From NCBI RefSeq assembly GCF_900104055.1, contig NZ_FNJQ01000034.1, positions 1 through 33,244 on the forward strand: 33,244 bases of DNA. The letters run 5' to 3'. Under the pieces are notes generated by a model. That model was given only the letters and a program-made list of their open reading frames with translations. It was not told the origin of the DNA and made no database searches. Source of the stretch: Pseudoselenomonas ruminantium. GTDB lineage: Bacteria; Bacillota; Negativicutes; Selenomonadales; Selenomonadaceae. Positions 1 through 7,949 of the stretch are shown here, one piece after another (position 1 is the stretch's first letter; each line of letters opens with the position of its first letter). Made by a program: the position numbers and the translations under genes.

Positions 1-264
1 AAGTTGTTCCGCGCCAAAATTGAACAGGCCGGTATGACACAAAGCATGTCCCGTGTAGCACATTGCCTAGACAATGGCCCCATGGAAGGCTTCTGGGGTA
101 TCTTGAAGCGCGAGATGTACTACAGGCGCAGATTTACTTCCCGGCAAGAGTTGGTTGAGTCAATAGAGGAATATATAAGATATTACACTTATGACAGACC
201 ACAGCGTCATTTAGGCATACGAACCCCAAGTGAGTACCACGAAAAACTGGTTGGAGCTGCATGA
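1..264 (+). CDS. IS3-family transposase (OrfB), C-terminal fragment, 5' end outside window
   Basis: The reading frame is open from the first base, so this is the 3' end of a longer gene and not a gene starting at 4. The visible 87 residues are the end of a DDE integrase domain. DNGPMEGFWGILKRE holds the third catalytic acidic residue (the Glu of PMEGF), followed by the YTYDRPQRHLGIRTPSEY block that ends most IS3-family OrfB proteins. OrfB, usually made as an OrfAB frameshift product, cuts and joins the element ends. A hairpin and a probable terminal repeat follow directly, so the right end of the element looks intact. Whether the whole transposase is functional cannot be judged from here. Confidence 0.9.
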   Translation, partial: KLFRAKIEQAGMTQSMSRVAHCLDNGPMEGFWGILKREMYYRRRFTSRQELVESIEEYIRYYTYDRPQRHLGIRTPSEYHEKLVGAA

Positions 265-269
265 AAAAA

Positions 270-317
270 GCTGCTCGCATTAGTTGCGAGCAGCAATGAA
301 TATTTTTATTTTTTTAC
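270..317 (+). terminator. Rho-independent terminator of the IS3-family element
   Basis: A perfect 10-bp stem (GCTGCTCGCA at 270-279, TGCGAGCAGC at 285-294) with a 5-nt loop starts six bases after the transposase stop. It is followed by a T-rich stretch to about 315. Confidence 0.75.
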
Positions 318-318
318 C

Positions 319-338
319 TGTCCACTTGACGGGGAGCA
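319..338 (+). repeat. Probable right terminal inverted repeat of the IS3-family element
   Basis: The sequence TGTCCACTTGACGGGGAGCA lies about 55 bp after the transposase stop and ends in CA, as IS3-family right ends do. The left end is outside the window, so the match between the ends cannot be confirmed. The exact boundary is an inference. Confidence 0.5.
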
Positions 339-345
339 CACCATC

Positions 346-375
346 TTGCCCGGCGGCCTTTTCTTATGCTATACT
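346..375 (+). promoter_or_regulatory. Promoter of the small hydrophobic peptide gene at 484
   Basis: TTGCCC (346-351), an 18-bp spacer and TATACT (370-375) with an extended TG at 367-368. It begins just outside the insertion sequence end, about 110 bp before the peptide start. This leaves a long structured 5' leader. Confidence 0.5.
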
Positions 376-446
376 GACGTTTAACGCACACAAAGGGAAG
401 CGGTTAGCCCTCTCCGGAGGGACTGTGACTCTCCGATGACATAGAA

Positions 447-478
447 ATCCCTTTAGGAAAATATGCATGGGAAGGGAT
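447..478 (+). promoter_or_regulatory. Hairpin that buries the ribosome binding site of the 484 peptide
   Basis: ATCCCTT (447-453) pairs perfectly with AAGGGAT (472-478), which is the ribosome binding site for the ATG at 484. A second hairpin, CCCTC/GAGGG, lies further upstream at 408-421. Sequestered ribosome sites are typical of type I toxin mRNAs. The structure was read by eye and not folded by program. Confidence 0.5.
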
Positions 479-483
479 GTCTT

Positions 484-579
484 ATGGCATTAGAGTCTGC
501 CATGGCCTTACTGGCTTTTGGCCTCGCCTGTTTTAGCATCGGCTATACAATCGGCAAAGACTTGAATACACGAAAATAA
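484..579 (+). CDS. Small hydrophobic peptide, holin-like/type I toxin-like, 31 aa
   Basis: This ORF encodes 31 residues: a short start (MALESAM), one hydrophobic segment of about 17 residues (ALLAFGLACFSIGYTIG) and a charged tail (KDLNTRK). This layout matches the short peptides usually annotated as putative holin-like toxins, which resemble membrane-acting type I toxins. It has its own extended -10 promoter, a long leader, and a ribosome binding site held in a hairpin. A 7-bp inverted repeat overlapping the stop codon (577-583 with 602-608) could mark the 3' end. A second peptide gene with the same plan lies at 22118. There are no phage genes nearby, so a lysis role is unlikely. No antisense RNA could be assigned with confidence. 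Confidence 0.55.
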   Translation: MALESAMALLAFGLACFSIGYTIGKDLNTRK

Positions 580-654
580 CCGCCCCGGTCTGGAAAACTG
601 AGCGGTTAAGTTCGAAACATCATTAATCGGGCTGACTGTTCCGCCGCCTACAAT

Positions 655-1527
655 TCACTCTATCCCGTAATAATGCAATAATGCCTGCGTCCCTTTATCT
701 CCCTCTTGCAGCCGTTCCATCTGCCGCACTTCACTGAGTACCTGTGCCAGAACTGGCAGGGCCGCACCATAGGCCGCTGAAGTCTCCGTGCCGATGGCCA
801 GATCCTTGCCGAAATGTTTCAGCATGAAGCCCGGCGCAAAGTCACCGGACAGCCCGCGGCGCACAACGTTGTTCATTTGGAAGCTGCTAGCGGCTCCCGT
901 CGAAATGGCCTGATAGGTCTTTTCCACATCCAGCCCCGAAGCCTTAGCATAGGCATAAGCCTCGCAGGCGCCGGCCAAAGCACCGGCAATGGCAATCTGA
1001 TTGCAGGCCTTGGCCTTCTGCCCGGCTCCGGCACTGCCCATATGCACGATGTTCTTCCCCATCGCCGTAAATACCGGCTGCAAAGCCGCAAAAGCATCTG
1101 CCTCGCCGCCCACGAGAATGGAAAGCGTGGCATTCTTCGCGCCCACATCCCCGCCGGTCACCGGCGCATCTACCGCATGAATGCCCTTGTCCCTGGCTGC
1201 CGCAAAGATCTTCTCCGCCAGGATTGGCGATGAAGTGGTCATATCCACCACATAGGCGCCTGCCGGGGCATTGGCCAGAATCCCATCGGCTCCCAGATAG
1301 ACATCCTCCACGTCTTTGGGATAGCCCACGATAGTGATCACAACATCCTGCCCCTTGGCACAAGCTCCGGGGCTGTCACACCAGATGGCCCCTTTGGCCA
1401 GCAGTCCCTCCGCCTTGGCCTGCGTGCGATTGTAAACACTCAGCTTGAAGCCTGCATCCATGAGATGCCCGGCCATAGCCGCCCCCATGATGCCCGTACC
1501 GATAAAACCGATATTCTTGATTTCCAT
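655..1527 (-). CDS. NAD(P)-dependent beta-hydroxyacid dehydrogenase (2-hydroxy-3-oxopropionate reductase / 3-hydroxyisobutyrate dehydrogenase family)
   Basis: A 290-residue protein of the GarR/GlxR/HIBADH family, which oxidises or reduces short beta-hydroxyacids such as tartronate semialdehyde or 3-hydroxyisobutyrate. The N-terminal Rossmann motif GFIGTGIMG is at about residues 7-15, the substrate-binding DAPVTGG block at about 120-126, and the catalytic Lys in GQKAKACNQ at about 173. Length is normal for the family. An upstream in-frame ATG at 1533 is only 3 nt from the AGGAGG at 1537-1542, whereas the ATG at 1527 is 9 nt away, so 1527 is the better start. It follows the heme operon terminator and so is probably transcribed separately. 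The substrate cannot be told from sequence alone. Confidence 0.85.
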   Translation of the reverse strand: MEIKNIGFIGTGIMGAAMAGHLMDAGFKLSVYNRTQAKAEGLLAKGAIWCDSPGACAKGQDVVITIVGYPKDVEDVYLGADGILANAPAGAYVVDMTTSSPILAEKIFAAARDKGIHAVDAPVTGGDVGAKNATLSILVGGEADAFAALQPVFTAMGKNIVHMGSAGAGQKAKACNQIAIAGALAGACEAYAYAKASGLDVEKTYQAISTGAASSFQMNNVVRRGLSGDFAPGFMLKHFGKDLAIGTETSAAYGAALPVLAQVLSEVRQMERLQEGDKGTQALLHYYGIE

Positions 1528-1580
1528 GCCCATCGTCCTCCTGCTAATACTATATCGTTGAATACTTCGCCGCGCATAGC

Positions 1581-1606
1581 AAAAAACCTGCCTGAAACGG
1601 CAGGTT
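1581..1606 (-). terminator. Terminator of the iron/heme operon
   Basis: On the minus strand an 8-bp stem, AACCTGCC/GGCAGGTT with a 6-nt loop, is followed by six T residues. It lies 17 bp beyond the stop of the binding-protein gene, the last gene of the 13-gene unit. Confidence 0.85.
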
Positions 1607-1623
1607 CATGTCATAGCGGGTAT

Positions 1624-2568
1624 TCACTGATATAAGTCAGCGGCCAGCACACGCAGCGCTTCGGCTGCTCTTATGCCAGGATTGACGGCGAAAAGGTCAT
1701 AAGGCAGTATATAGACCTTGCCCTGCTGAACGGCCTTCACGTTCTGCCAGGCCTCACTGCTGGCCAGTTCCTGCCGCATCTTTGTTTCGAGATCTTCCGT
1801 CTTGCCGTGCATGATGATGAAGATGACTTCGGGATTTTCCCGGGCCACAAATTCCATGCTGATAGGCAGATAACCGCCCTCCCCTTCGGCCTTGTCGGCG
1901 ATATTGCCTCCGCCCAGCTCATTCAGCAGACTGCCCGTGAAGCATTTGCCCGTTCCCATATTGAAACTATCAGGCGAACCAAAGACAATGAGGCTCTTGG
2001 GCGGTGTTTTTCCCGCCCCCTGCTGCTTGACTTCGTCCATATCCGCGAGCATTTTGACAGCAGCTGCCTGCGCTTTTTCTGCGTGACCTGTAAGCTTACC
2101 ATAGAATTGCAGCGCTGCAGTCAGCTCTTCCATACTGTCAAGGGATTGAATATAGAGCGGGATTCCCGCCTGGGACAACGTATCCGCCAGATTGGTATGG
2201 AAGGGCACATTCGTACCGATGACCAGATCCGGTTCGAGGCTCAGGATCTTCTCCACATCCGGGGAATGAATGATGCCAACCTCTTCGGCCTTTTCCACAG
2301 CCTTCATAACCTCCGGTGACAGAGCCTTGGACGTCGCCTTGCCCACGATATCCGCTTCGCCGCCTGCGGCCACATAAAGGTCAATATTGGAAGCATTTAG
2401 GATGACCACCCGCTGAGGATGGGCAGGCAAGGTCACTTCCCGGCCCGTACTGTCCGTTACAATACGGACTGAATCCGCTCTGCCGGCGGTCCCTGCCTGC
2501 GGCAGCAGGAAAAAGGCTGCTGCCCCGAGCAGGCACAAAAGGGCAAAGATTGCTGTCAATTTGCGCAT
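1624..2568 (-). CDS. Periplasmic iron-complex/heme binding protein (BtuF/FepB/HmuT-like)
   Basis: A 314-residue ABC transporter substrate-binding protein of the helical-backbone class that carries heme, siderophores or cobalamin. An N-terminal signal (Lys-rich start, hydrophobic residues about 5-23, then AGTAGRA) predicts export to the periplasm. There is no convincing lipobox. The core opens with the typical RIVTDSTGREVTLPAHPQRVV block (about residues 35-55), continues with the SLEPDLVIGT strand, and ends with the VQQGKVYILPYDLF and RAAEALRVLA segments. The strong AAAGGAG site fits the ATG at 2568. It starts 12 bp after the receptor gene and is last in the operon. It probably feeds the FecCD permease at 6918. 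Heme as ligand is inferred from the neighbours. Confidence 0.85.
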   Translation of the reverse strand: MRKLTAIFALLCLLGAAAFFLLPQAGTAGRADSVRIVTDSTGREVTLPAHPQRVVILNASNIDLYVAAGGEADIVGKATSKALSPEVMKAVEKAEEVGIIHSPDVEKILSLEPDLVIGTNVPFHTNLADTLSQAGIPLYIQSLDSMEELTAALQFYGKLTGHAEKAQAAAVKMLADMDEVKQQGAGKTPPKSLIVFGSPDSFNMGTGKCFTGSLLNELGGGNIADKAEGEGGYLPISMEFVARENPEVIFIIMHGKTEDLETKMRQELASSEAWQNVKAVQQGKVYILPYDLFAVNPGIRAAEALRVLAADLYQ

Positions 2569-2580
2569 AAAATCACTCCT

Positions 2581-4542
2581 TTAGAAGCTGACCTTCACAC
2601 CGCCGCGCCAGATGCGGCCATCGTAATAGAGCACATCGTTCTTGCGGTTGGTGAGGTTGTTGATACCGAAATAGGCACTGACCGTCTTGTTGAATTTCTT
2701 GTTCACTACCAGATTCATGATGCTCTCACCTGTATCTTTGGCGGCACTGCTTTCTGTGTAGTGGTAACCCGTCAGCCAATCATTCCAAAGGGTGGCATCC
2801 CATCCATGAGCAGTATCCGCATAGATGAGCTGCAGGGATGTCTTATGACGGGCACGGCCAGTCAGGAACTGATTGGTATTATCGTCCCGGGCATCCAGAT
2901 AGGTGTAGGTTCCCCGCAGGGTAAACATCCTGCCCAGTTTCTGCTTGGCCTCAAGTTCCAGCCCCTGCACCGTCGCCTTGTCCACATTCTCATAGCGGCC
3001 ATTAGCCGTGATGCGCATACCAGTGCCCGGAATATAGGCCCGGGTTATGGTGGTATTGAGATTGATCAGATTATCCACCTTGTTATGGAAATAGGTGATT
3101 TTCCCTGAGGTATGCTTGCGTTCCGCCTCCAGACCAAGGTCAAAGTTCAGGGATTTTTCCGGTTTCAGATCCGGATTGCCCTGAATATTGACCACCATAA
3201 CGGACGTAGGCGTATGCTGCCAGTTGAAATACAGTTCCGAAGCCGTCGGCGCACGATAAGCCGAACCCACATTCGCCTTGAAGCGCATATGCTTGCTGAG
3301 CTTGTAGGTAGAACCGAGCTTGCCTGTCACTTCATCACCGAAGTCATTGTTATGGTCCCAGCGCACCGAGGGAATCAGCAGCCATTTGTCTGTGGCCATG
3401 AATTCATCCTGCAGATACACAGCCCCATAGTGCTGCGAGACTTTGGAGATATTGTTGGCAATCCCCTCCCGCGTGATCGTGCGCATAGAACCGCCATTGA
3501 TACGGGTGCTTTCGTAATCTTCCTGACGATATTCGCCGCCCACGGTCAGGATATGCTGCTCGCCCAGATTCAGGGTGCGCTTGCCATCCACCACATAGGA
3601 GTCAAAGGTCATGTCGTCAAAGCTGTTCAAGGCATGCGTCGTGCGATTGCGGGTACGCTGGTCTTTGTCAAAATGCGTATAGTAAAACTGCATTTCATAG
3701 CTGCCCTGCTTATCCTTGCCGGAGTATTTCAGCCCCGTGGAGGTGCGGCGATGGTCATAATCCGTACCGGCCGTTGCCGAATCGATCATATAAAGGTCTT
3801 CATACATATGGTCCACAAAGAAATCCAGCTTTTTATTCTTAGCTAGATCCATGCGGCCGTCCAAGCCAATGAAGTATTTATCGCCATGCTGATTCGACGA
3901 AGCCCCGCTCATCCGCTTGCGGATATCACTATACTTGCCGTTCAATGCCCAAGCCCATTTGCCATTTTTCCCTAAATCATAGCGAAAACCCAGGTCTTTC
4001 TGCCGGGAAGTCCAATCCCCGCTGACAGAACCGCCCTGCGTGCCCGGCTTTTTTGTGATGATGTTGATGACGCCGCCCAGAGCTTCGGAACCATAAAGGG
4101 AACTTACCGCCCCGCGTACGATTTCCACCCGTTCCACGTTATCCATATTGACACGCTGGAGCTCGTAGTAGTTCTGCGTCTCACTGGTATTTTCCGTGCG
4201 CACCCGGCGCCCATCGATGAGAATGAGGGTTTGATTGGTGTTCATGCCACGGATGGAAGACTGATTCCCCACCATGCCATTTTCCAGCACATTGATGCCC
4301 GCAGCCAGCTGCAAAGCCTGCGCCAGGTTCTCGGCCCCCATTTTTTCGATATCCTCCCTGGTGATGACTTCTACGGCAGCAGGCGTTTCCTTTACTTCCT
4401 GCTCCGTACGGGAGGCCGTCACCACCACGTCCCTGGTCTGAATGCTGTCTGTGTCTGCGGCATCCGCGTGACCAACAGAAATCGTACCGATTACGGCAGC
4501 AGCTAACAATGTGTGTTTTTTCTTGGCAAGTTTTCTGATCAT
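2581..4542 (-). CDS. TonB-dependent outer-membrane receptor with heme-receptor motifs (HmuR/HutA-like)
   Basis: A 653-residue outer-membrane receptor. It has a signal peptide (cleavage likely after about residue 28), a TonB box DVVVTASR (38-45), a plug domain to about 165 (SSIRGMNTNQTLILIDGRR, RGAVSSLYGSEALGGVINI), and a beta barrel ending in Phe. YRAPTASELY (429-438) and GNPDL (455-459) match the FRAP/NPDL pair of heme receptors, with a His at 443 between them where those receptors carry their barrel heme-ligand His. This points to heme or hemoprotein as substrate, although FRAP-like motifs also occur in some other receptors. It is cotranscribed with the binding protein and the transport genes. 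Confidence 0.87.
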   Translation of the reverse strand: MIRKLAKKKHTLLAAAVIGTISVGHADAADTDSIQTRDVVVTASRTEQEVKETPAAVEVITREDIEKMGAENLAQALQLAAGINVLENGMVGNQSSIRGMNTNQTLILIDGRRVRTENTSETQNYYELQRVNMDNVERVEIVRGAVSSLYGSEALGGVINIITKKPGTQGGSVSGDWTSRQKDLGFRYDLGKNGKWAWALNGKYSDIRKRMSGASSNQHGDKYFIGLDGRMDLAKNKKLDFFVDHMYEDLYMIDSATAGTDYDHRRTSTGLKYSGKDKQGSYEMQFYYTHFDKDQRTRNRTTHALNSFDDMTFDSYVVDGKRTLNLGEQHILTVGGEYRQEDYESTRINGGSMRTITREGIANNISKVSQHYGAVYLQDEFMATDKWLLIPSVRWDHNNDFGDEVTGKLGSTYKLSKHMRFKANVGSAYRAPTASELYFNWQHTPTSVMVVNIQGNPDLKPEKSLNFDLGLEAERKHTSGKITYFHNKVDNLINLNTTITRAYIPGTGMRITANGRYENVDKATVQGLELEAKQKLGRMFTLRGTYTYLDARDDNTNQFLTGRARHKTSLQLIYADTAHGWDATLWNDWLTGYHYTESSAAKDTGESIMNLVVNKKFNKTVSAYFGINNLTNRKNDVLYYDGRIWRGGVKVSF

Positions 4543-4612
4543 GCAAATCCTCTTTCTCTAAAAATATCAATTAAACGACTATTGCAAGGAACTGATGCAC
4601 AGTCCCGTATTG

Positions 4613-5356
4613 CTAAAATTCACTATAGTTATGCACGCGGTAGACGCCATAGCCGTAGACCACAGCCGTCAGCAAAAGCAGAGCTAAAGCCTCTGCCCCT
4701 GTACCATCACCGAAACTTCCTGCCTGCAGCAGATGATTAGTCAGGGATAGCGGCAGGAACTGCACCACCTGCCGCACGATGTCCGGCAGATTGGCGATGG
4801 GGAAAAATGAACCGCAAAAGAAGGTCATCGGGGTGATGAAAAAATTGATGATGATGGAAAATTGCTCCTGCCCCTTGATGGACAGTCCCACCGCCACCCC
4901 GAAAGCCGCAAAGGCAAAGGCAGTAAGCAAAAGCCCCACCAGGCCCGGAAGCGACAACAGCTCCAGCCCGAAGAACAGCTTCGCTGCTATAAAGATCACC
5001 GCCGCAGCAGCCAGCGCCCGCACCGTACCCGCCAGCGCAATGCCGAAGACAATGGCACTGTCGCTGATGGGACTCAGGCGCAGGGTGGAAAAATTGCGGT
5101 AATAGAATCGGGAAGCGCTGACGGACAGTGCTGTCTGCTGGAAACCATTCATCATGACCGTGATGGCCAGCATCCCCTTGGCCAGATAAGCGAAGTAGCC
5201 ACCGGCCACCGCCACCCTGTCCCCGAGCCCCCAGCCAAAAGCCAGCAGATAGATCATGGGAAATAGCAGCCCTGAGAAAAGATAGCCCAGGCCGCCAATA
5301 CGTCGCACGAGCATCTTCATCTCCCGATAGAACACCGCCGAAAATCCCTTGAACAT
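4613..5356 (-). CDS. ABC-2-type exporter permease
   Basis: A 247-residue integral membrane protein with about six hydrophobic segments and the ABC-2 layout seen in NodJ and drug or polysaccharide exporters: an amphipathic start (VFYREMKMLVRR), and a conserved late loop (FFITPMTFFCGSFFPIANLP) before the last helices. Its start overlaps the stop of its ATPase by one base (TGATG), so the two are translationally coupled. Such pairs move hydrophobic compounds out of the cytoplasm. Its place inside a heme uptake and degradation operon is unusual: possible cargoes are excess heme, a tetrapyrrole breakdown product or a metallophore. The cargo is inference only. Confidence 0.8.
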   Translation of the reverse strand: MFKGFSAVFYREMKMLVRRIGGLGYLFSGLLFPMIYLLAFGWGLGDRVAVAGGYFAYLAKGMLAITVMMNGFQQTALSVSASRFYYRNFSTLRLSPISDSAIVFGIALAGTVRALAAAAVIFIAAKLFFGLELLSLPGLVGLLLTAFAFAAFGVAVGLSIKGQEQFSIIINFFITPMTFFCGSFFPIANLPDIVRQVVQFLPLSLTNHLLQAGSFGDGTGAEALALLLLTAVVYGYGVYRVHNYSEF

Positions 5357-6108
5357 CAGCCCACCTCCTGTACCAGCCGGCCATCTCCGCCATGGGACAG
5401 TTCCACGAAGGCCTCGTCCAGACTGAGCTCCCGCAAAGGAGACAGGTACTGGCGGAGTCCTGCGGTCGTCCCCGTATATACCAGCTGGCCACTTCGCAGA
5501 AAGGCAATGCTGTCACAGAGTGTTTCCGCTTCTTCCATATAATGGGTGGTCAGCAGCACGGTTTTGCCGGCAGACCGGAGCTGTTTCAGCAGCTGCCAGA
5601 TTTCTTGCCGCATATCCGGATCCAGCCCCACACTTGGTTCATCCAGAAGCAGGATTTCCGGTTCCGGCAGCATGGCCCGGGCAATCATCGCCCGCCGTTT
5701 CATGCCCCCGGAAAGCTTATCGGGGTATTTCTGGCGCCAGCCGCCAATCCGAAAGTGCTGGCAGATTTTCTCCACCTGCTGCCGTGGTTTAGGCAGGCCA
5801 TAGAGCCTGGCATAGCAGACCATGCTCTGCTCGATGGTCAGTTCACTTTCAAAATTGTTCTCCTGCGGCACCAGACCAATCAGGCGGCGGAAAGCCACGC
5901 TGCGCAGGGCAGCCTCCTCCCCCTTGACCAATATCCTGCCGCTGTCAGGCCGGGCCAGCCCGGAAATCAGACGGATCAAGGTGGTCTTCCCTGCTCCGTT
6001 TGGCCCCAACATTCCCATAACCGTCCCCTTGGGAATCTTCAGCGACACATTACGCAGGATGCTGCGATTTTTGCGAGAACAATTTACATTCTCAATGATA
6101 ATTGACAT
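5356..6108 (-). CDS. ABC-2-type exporter ATP-binding protein
   Basis: A 250-residue ATPase with Walker A GPNGAGKT (35-42), signature LSGGMKRR, Walker B ILLLDEPSVGLD and the switch His in LLTTHYMEEAE. The MKRR signature and GLDP D-loop place it with DrrA/CcmA/NodI-type exporter ATPases and not with importers. Its ATG directly follows the TGA of the importer ATPase, and its GGAGGG site lies inside that gene, so it is firmly in the operon. The partner is the permease at 4613. Two different ABC systems in one transcript, one inward and one outward, is the noteworthy point. Confidence 0.85.
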   Translation of the reverse strand: MSIIIENVNCSRKNRSILRNVSLKIPKGTVMGMLGPNGAGKTTLIRLISGLARPDSGRILVKGEEAALRSVAFRRLIGLVPQENNFESELTIEQSMVCYARLYGLPKPRQQVEKICQHFRIGGWRQKYPDKLSGGMKRRAMIARAMLPEPEILLLDEPSVGLDPDMRQEIWQLLKQLRSAGKTVLLTTHYMEEAETLCDSIAFLRSGQLVYTGTTAGLRQYLSPLRELSLDEAFVELSHGGDGRLVQEVG

Positions 6109-6915
6109 TCAACCCTCCATGCAGACGGCAGCGGGGAAAAATATATGTTCCAGCCTTCCCCGGACTTCCACCGTCCTGATCTCATTTTCGACACCATACA
6201 GATTGCGCAGCAGACTGCTGTTGAACACCTCTGCCACAGGACCATCAGCGATGATCTTCCCCGCCTGCAGGGCAACCAGCCGCTGACTGTAGCGGGCGGC
6301 CTGATTGAGGTCATGGAGCACCATCAGCACCGTAAGTCCCAGTTCCTGATGCAGCTTCGCCACGATATCCATCAAGGTCAGCTGATGGCGGATATCCAGA
6401 TAGGTCGTCGGCTCATCGAGCAGCAGGATCTCCGGTTGCTGGGCTAAGGCCAAAGCCAACCTCACCCGCTGCCGCTCCCCACCGGACAGAGCGCCCAAAG
6501 GGCGCTGGGCAAACTGCCTGAGCCCCGTCAGCGCCAGAACTTCTGCGCAGATTTTCTCATCTTCCCGCTGAAAGGAACTCCAAAAGCTGCGATGAGGCAG
6601 TCGCCCCATGCGCACCACTTCCGCTACAGTCAGATCCAGCGGCAGCATGGCACTCTGGGGCATAAAGGCAATCTTGCGGGCCACCTGCTTTTCCGGCAGC
6701 TGCCACAGCTCCTGTCCCAAGAACTCCAGCCTGCCTGCCGCAGGCTTCAGCAACCGGGCCAACGCTTTGAGCAGCGTGGATTTGCCGGAACCATTCGGGC
6801 CGATGATGGCCGTGATTTCTGCTCGACGGATGGCCAGGTCTAATCCCTCAGCCACCACCTTATGCCCGTATTCCAGCCGCAGTCCCTGCGCCTGCAGGAT
6901 GATTTCCTGTTGCAT
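6109..6915 (-). CDS. Heme/iron-complex importer ATP-binding protein (FhuC/HmuV-like)
   Basis: A 268-residue ATPase of the FecE/FhuC/HmuV group: Walker A GPNGSGKST (39-47), Q-loop in FMPQSAMLP, signature LSGGERQR, Walker B ILLLDEPTTYLD and HDLNQAARYSQR. It energises the FecCD permease encoded just upstream. A TTG in frame at 6921 is only 2 nt from the AAGGGG site, while the ATG at 6915 is 8 nt away, so 6915 is preferred. That start lies two bases after the permease stop, which indicates translational coupling. The ligand is inferred to be heme from the operon. Confidence 0.88.
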   Translation of the reverse strand: MQQEIILQAQGLRLEYGHKVVAEGLDLAIRRAEITAIIGPNGSGKSTLLKALARLLKPAAGRLEFLGQELWQLPEKQVARKIAFMPQSAMLPLDLTVAEVVRMGRLPHRSFWSSFQREDEKICAEVLALTGLRQFAQRPLGALSGGERQRVRLALALAQQPEILLLDEPTTYLDIRHQLTLMDIVAKLHQELGLTVLMVLHDLNQAARYSQRLVALQAGKIIADGPVAEVFNSSLLRNLYGVENEIRTVEVRGRLEHIFFPAAVCMEG

Positions 6916-6917
6916 CG

Positions 6918-7949
6918 TCAATGCCCCCTTTTCAGGCCCTGCTTCAACAGATACAGGAAGAAGGGCGCACCGATAAACGACATGAATACCCCCACAGGGA
7001 TCTCAATGGGAGCAAAGACCACCCGGGCCGCCACATCAGCCCCGGCCACCAATGCTGCTCCCCACAGGGCAGAAGCCGGCAGGAGATAGTCAAAGTCCGA
7101 GCCTGTGACCAGCCGCACCATATGGGGAATGACCAGTCCCACAAAACCCAGCATCCCCGCCGCGCTGACCGCCGAAGCGGCTAAAAGCGCGGCGAGCAGC
7201 AAGAGGTACAGGCGAACCCGTTCCACCCTCACGCCCAGGCTTCTGGCTGTATCCTCCCCCATCTGCAACGCATTTAGCCAGCGGCTGCCCAGAAAGGTTC
7301 CCGCCAGTCCCAAGAGGGTGTAGGGAAGGACCATCTGCACATGGCTCCAGCTGCGGCCGGCAAAGCCACCGGCCATCCAGTTCACCGTGCCCTGCACACG
7401 GTCTGAGTAAAAGACCATCAGTGCCGTCATGGCACCACCAAAAAATGCCGCCACTGCCACCCCGGCCAGAACCATGCGCAGCGGCTGGACACCGTTCTCC
7501 CAGGACAGGGAAAAGACCAAGGCCACTGATAAGAGCGCCCCGCCAAAGGCTACGAGCGGAACCAGCGAGGTGCTCTCGGGGAAGATGATCAGCACCACCA
7601 TCGCCGCCAGCCCTGCCCCTGCGGAAACTCCGATGATCCCAGGGTCCGCCAGAGGATTGCGCAGGATGCCCTGCAGTATGCAACCAGCCAACGCAAGATT
7701 GACACCGGTCAGTGCCCCCGTGATCAGGCGGGGCAGACGGATATGGTAAAGAATATTGAAATGTTCGTCCGCCGCCCCGCCCAGCAGGATCTGCCAAACT
7801 TCTCCCGGCGTGAACACCGCTGCCCCCTGACAGATGCTGACCAGAATGGCCAGGACCAGTACCACAGCTCCCAGTCCCAAAGCCCAAAGCCGCTTGCCTC
7901 TTCGCGGGTGCGCTGTCCTGCTTCCATACTCGCAAACAGCCGCGTCCAT
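6918..7949 (-). CDS. FecCD-family importer permease (heme/iron complex)
   Basis: A 343-residue membrane protein of the FecCD/BtuC/HmuU family with about ten hydrophobic helices. Family blocks are seen in order: IRLPRLITGALTGVNLALAG, GILRNPLADPGIIGVSAGAG, the GGFAGRSW segment, and GMLGFVGLVIPHMVRL, which precedes the ATPase-contacting loop, then IPVGVFMSFIGAPFFLYLL at the end. The ATG at 7949 overlaps the flavodoxin stop by one base (TGATG) and has a GGGGG site 7 nt before it. An upstream in-frame TTG at 7967 lies inside the flavodoxin gene and is less likely. It forms the importer with the ATPase at 6109 and the binding protein at 1624. Confidence 0.87.
   Translation of the reverse strand: MDAAVCEYGSRTAHPRRGKRLWALGLGAVVLVLAILVSICQGAAVFTPGEVWQILLGGAADEHFNILYHIRLPRLITGALTGVNLALAGCILQGILRNPLADPGIIGVSAGAGLAAMVVLIIFPESTSLVPLVAFGGALLSVALVFSLSWENGVQPLRMVLAGVAVAAFFGGAMTALMVFYSDRVQGTVNWMAGGFAGRSWSHVQMVLPYTLLGLAGTFLGSRWLNALQMGEDTARSLGVRVERVRLYLLLLAALLAASAVSAAGMLGFVGLVIPHMVRLVTGSDFDYLLPASALWGAALVAGADVAARVVFAPIEIPVGVFMSFIGAPFFLYLLKQGLKRGH

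Noticed and set aside
3112-3846. 244-codon plus-strand open frame opposite the second receptor
   Set aside because: Antisense to a receptor with full family motifs; no ribosome site or recognisable domain.
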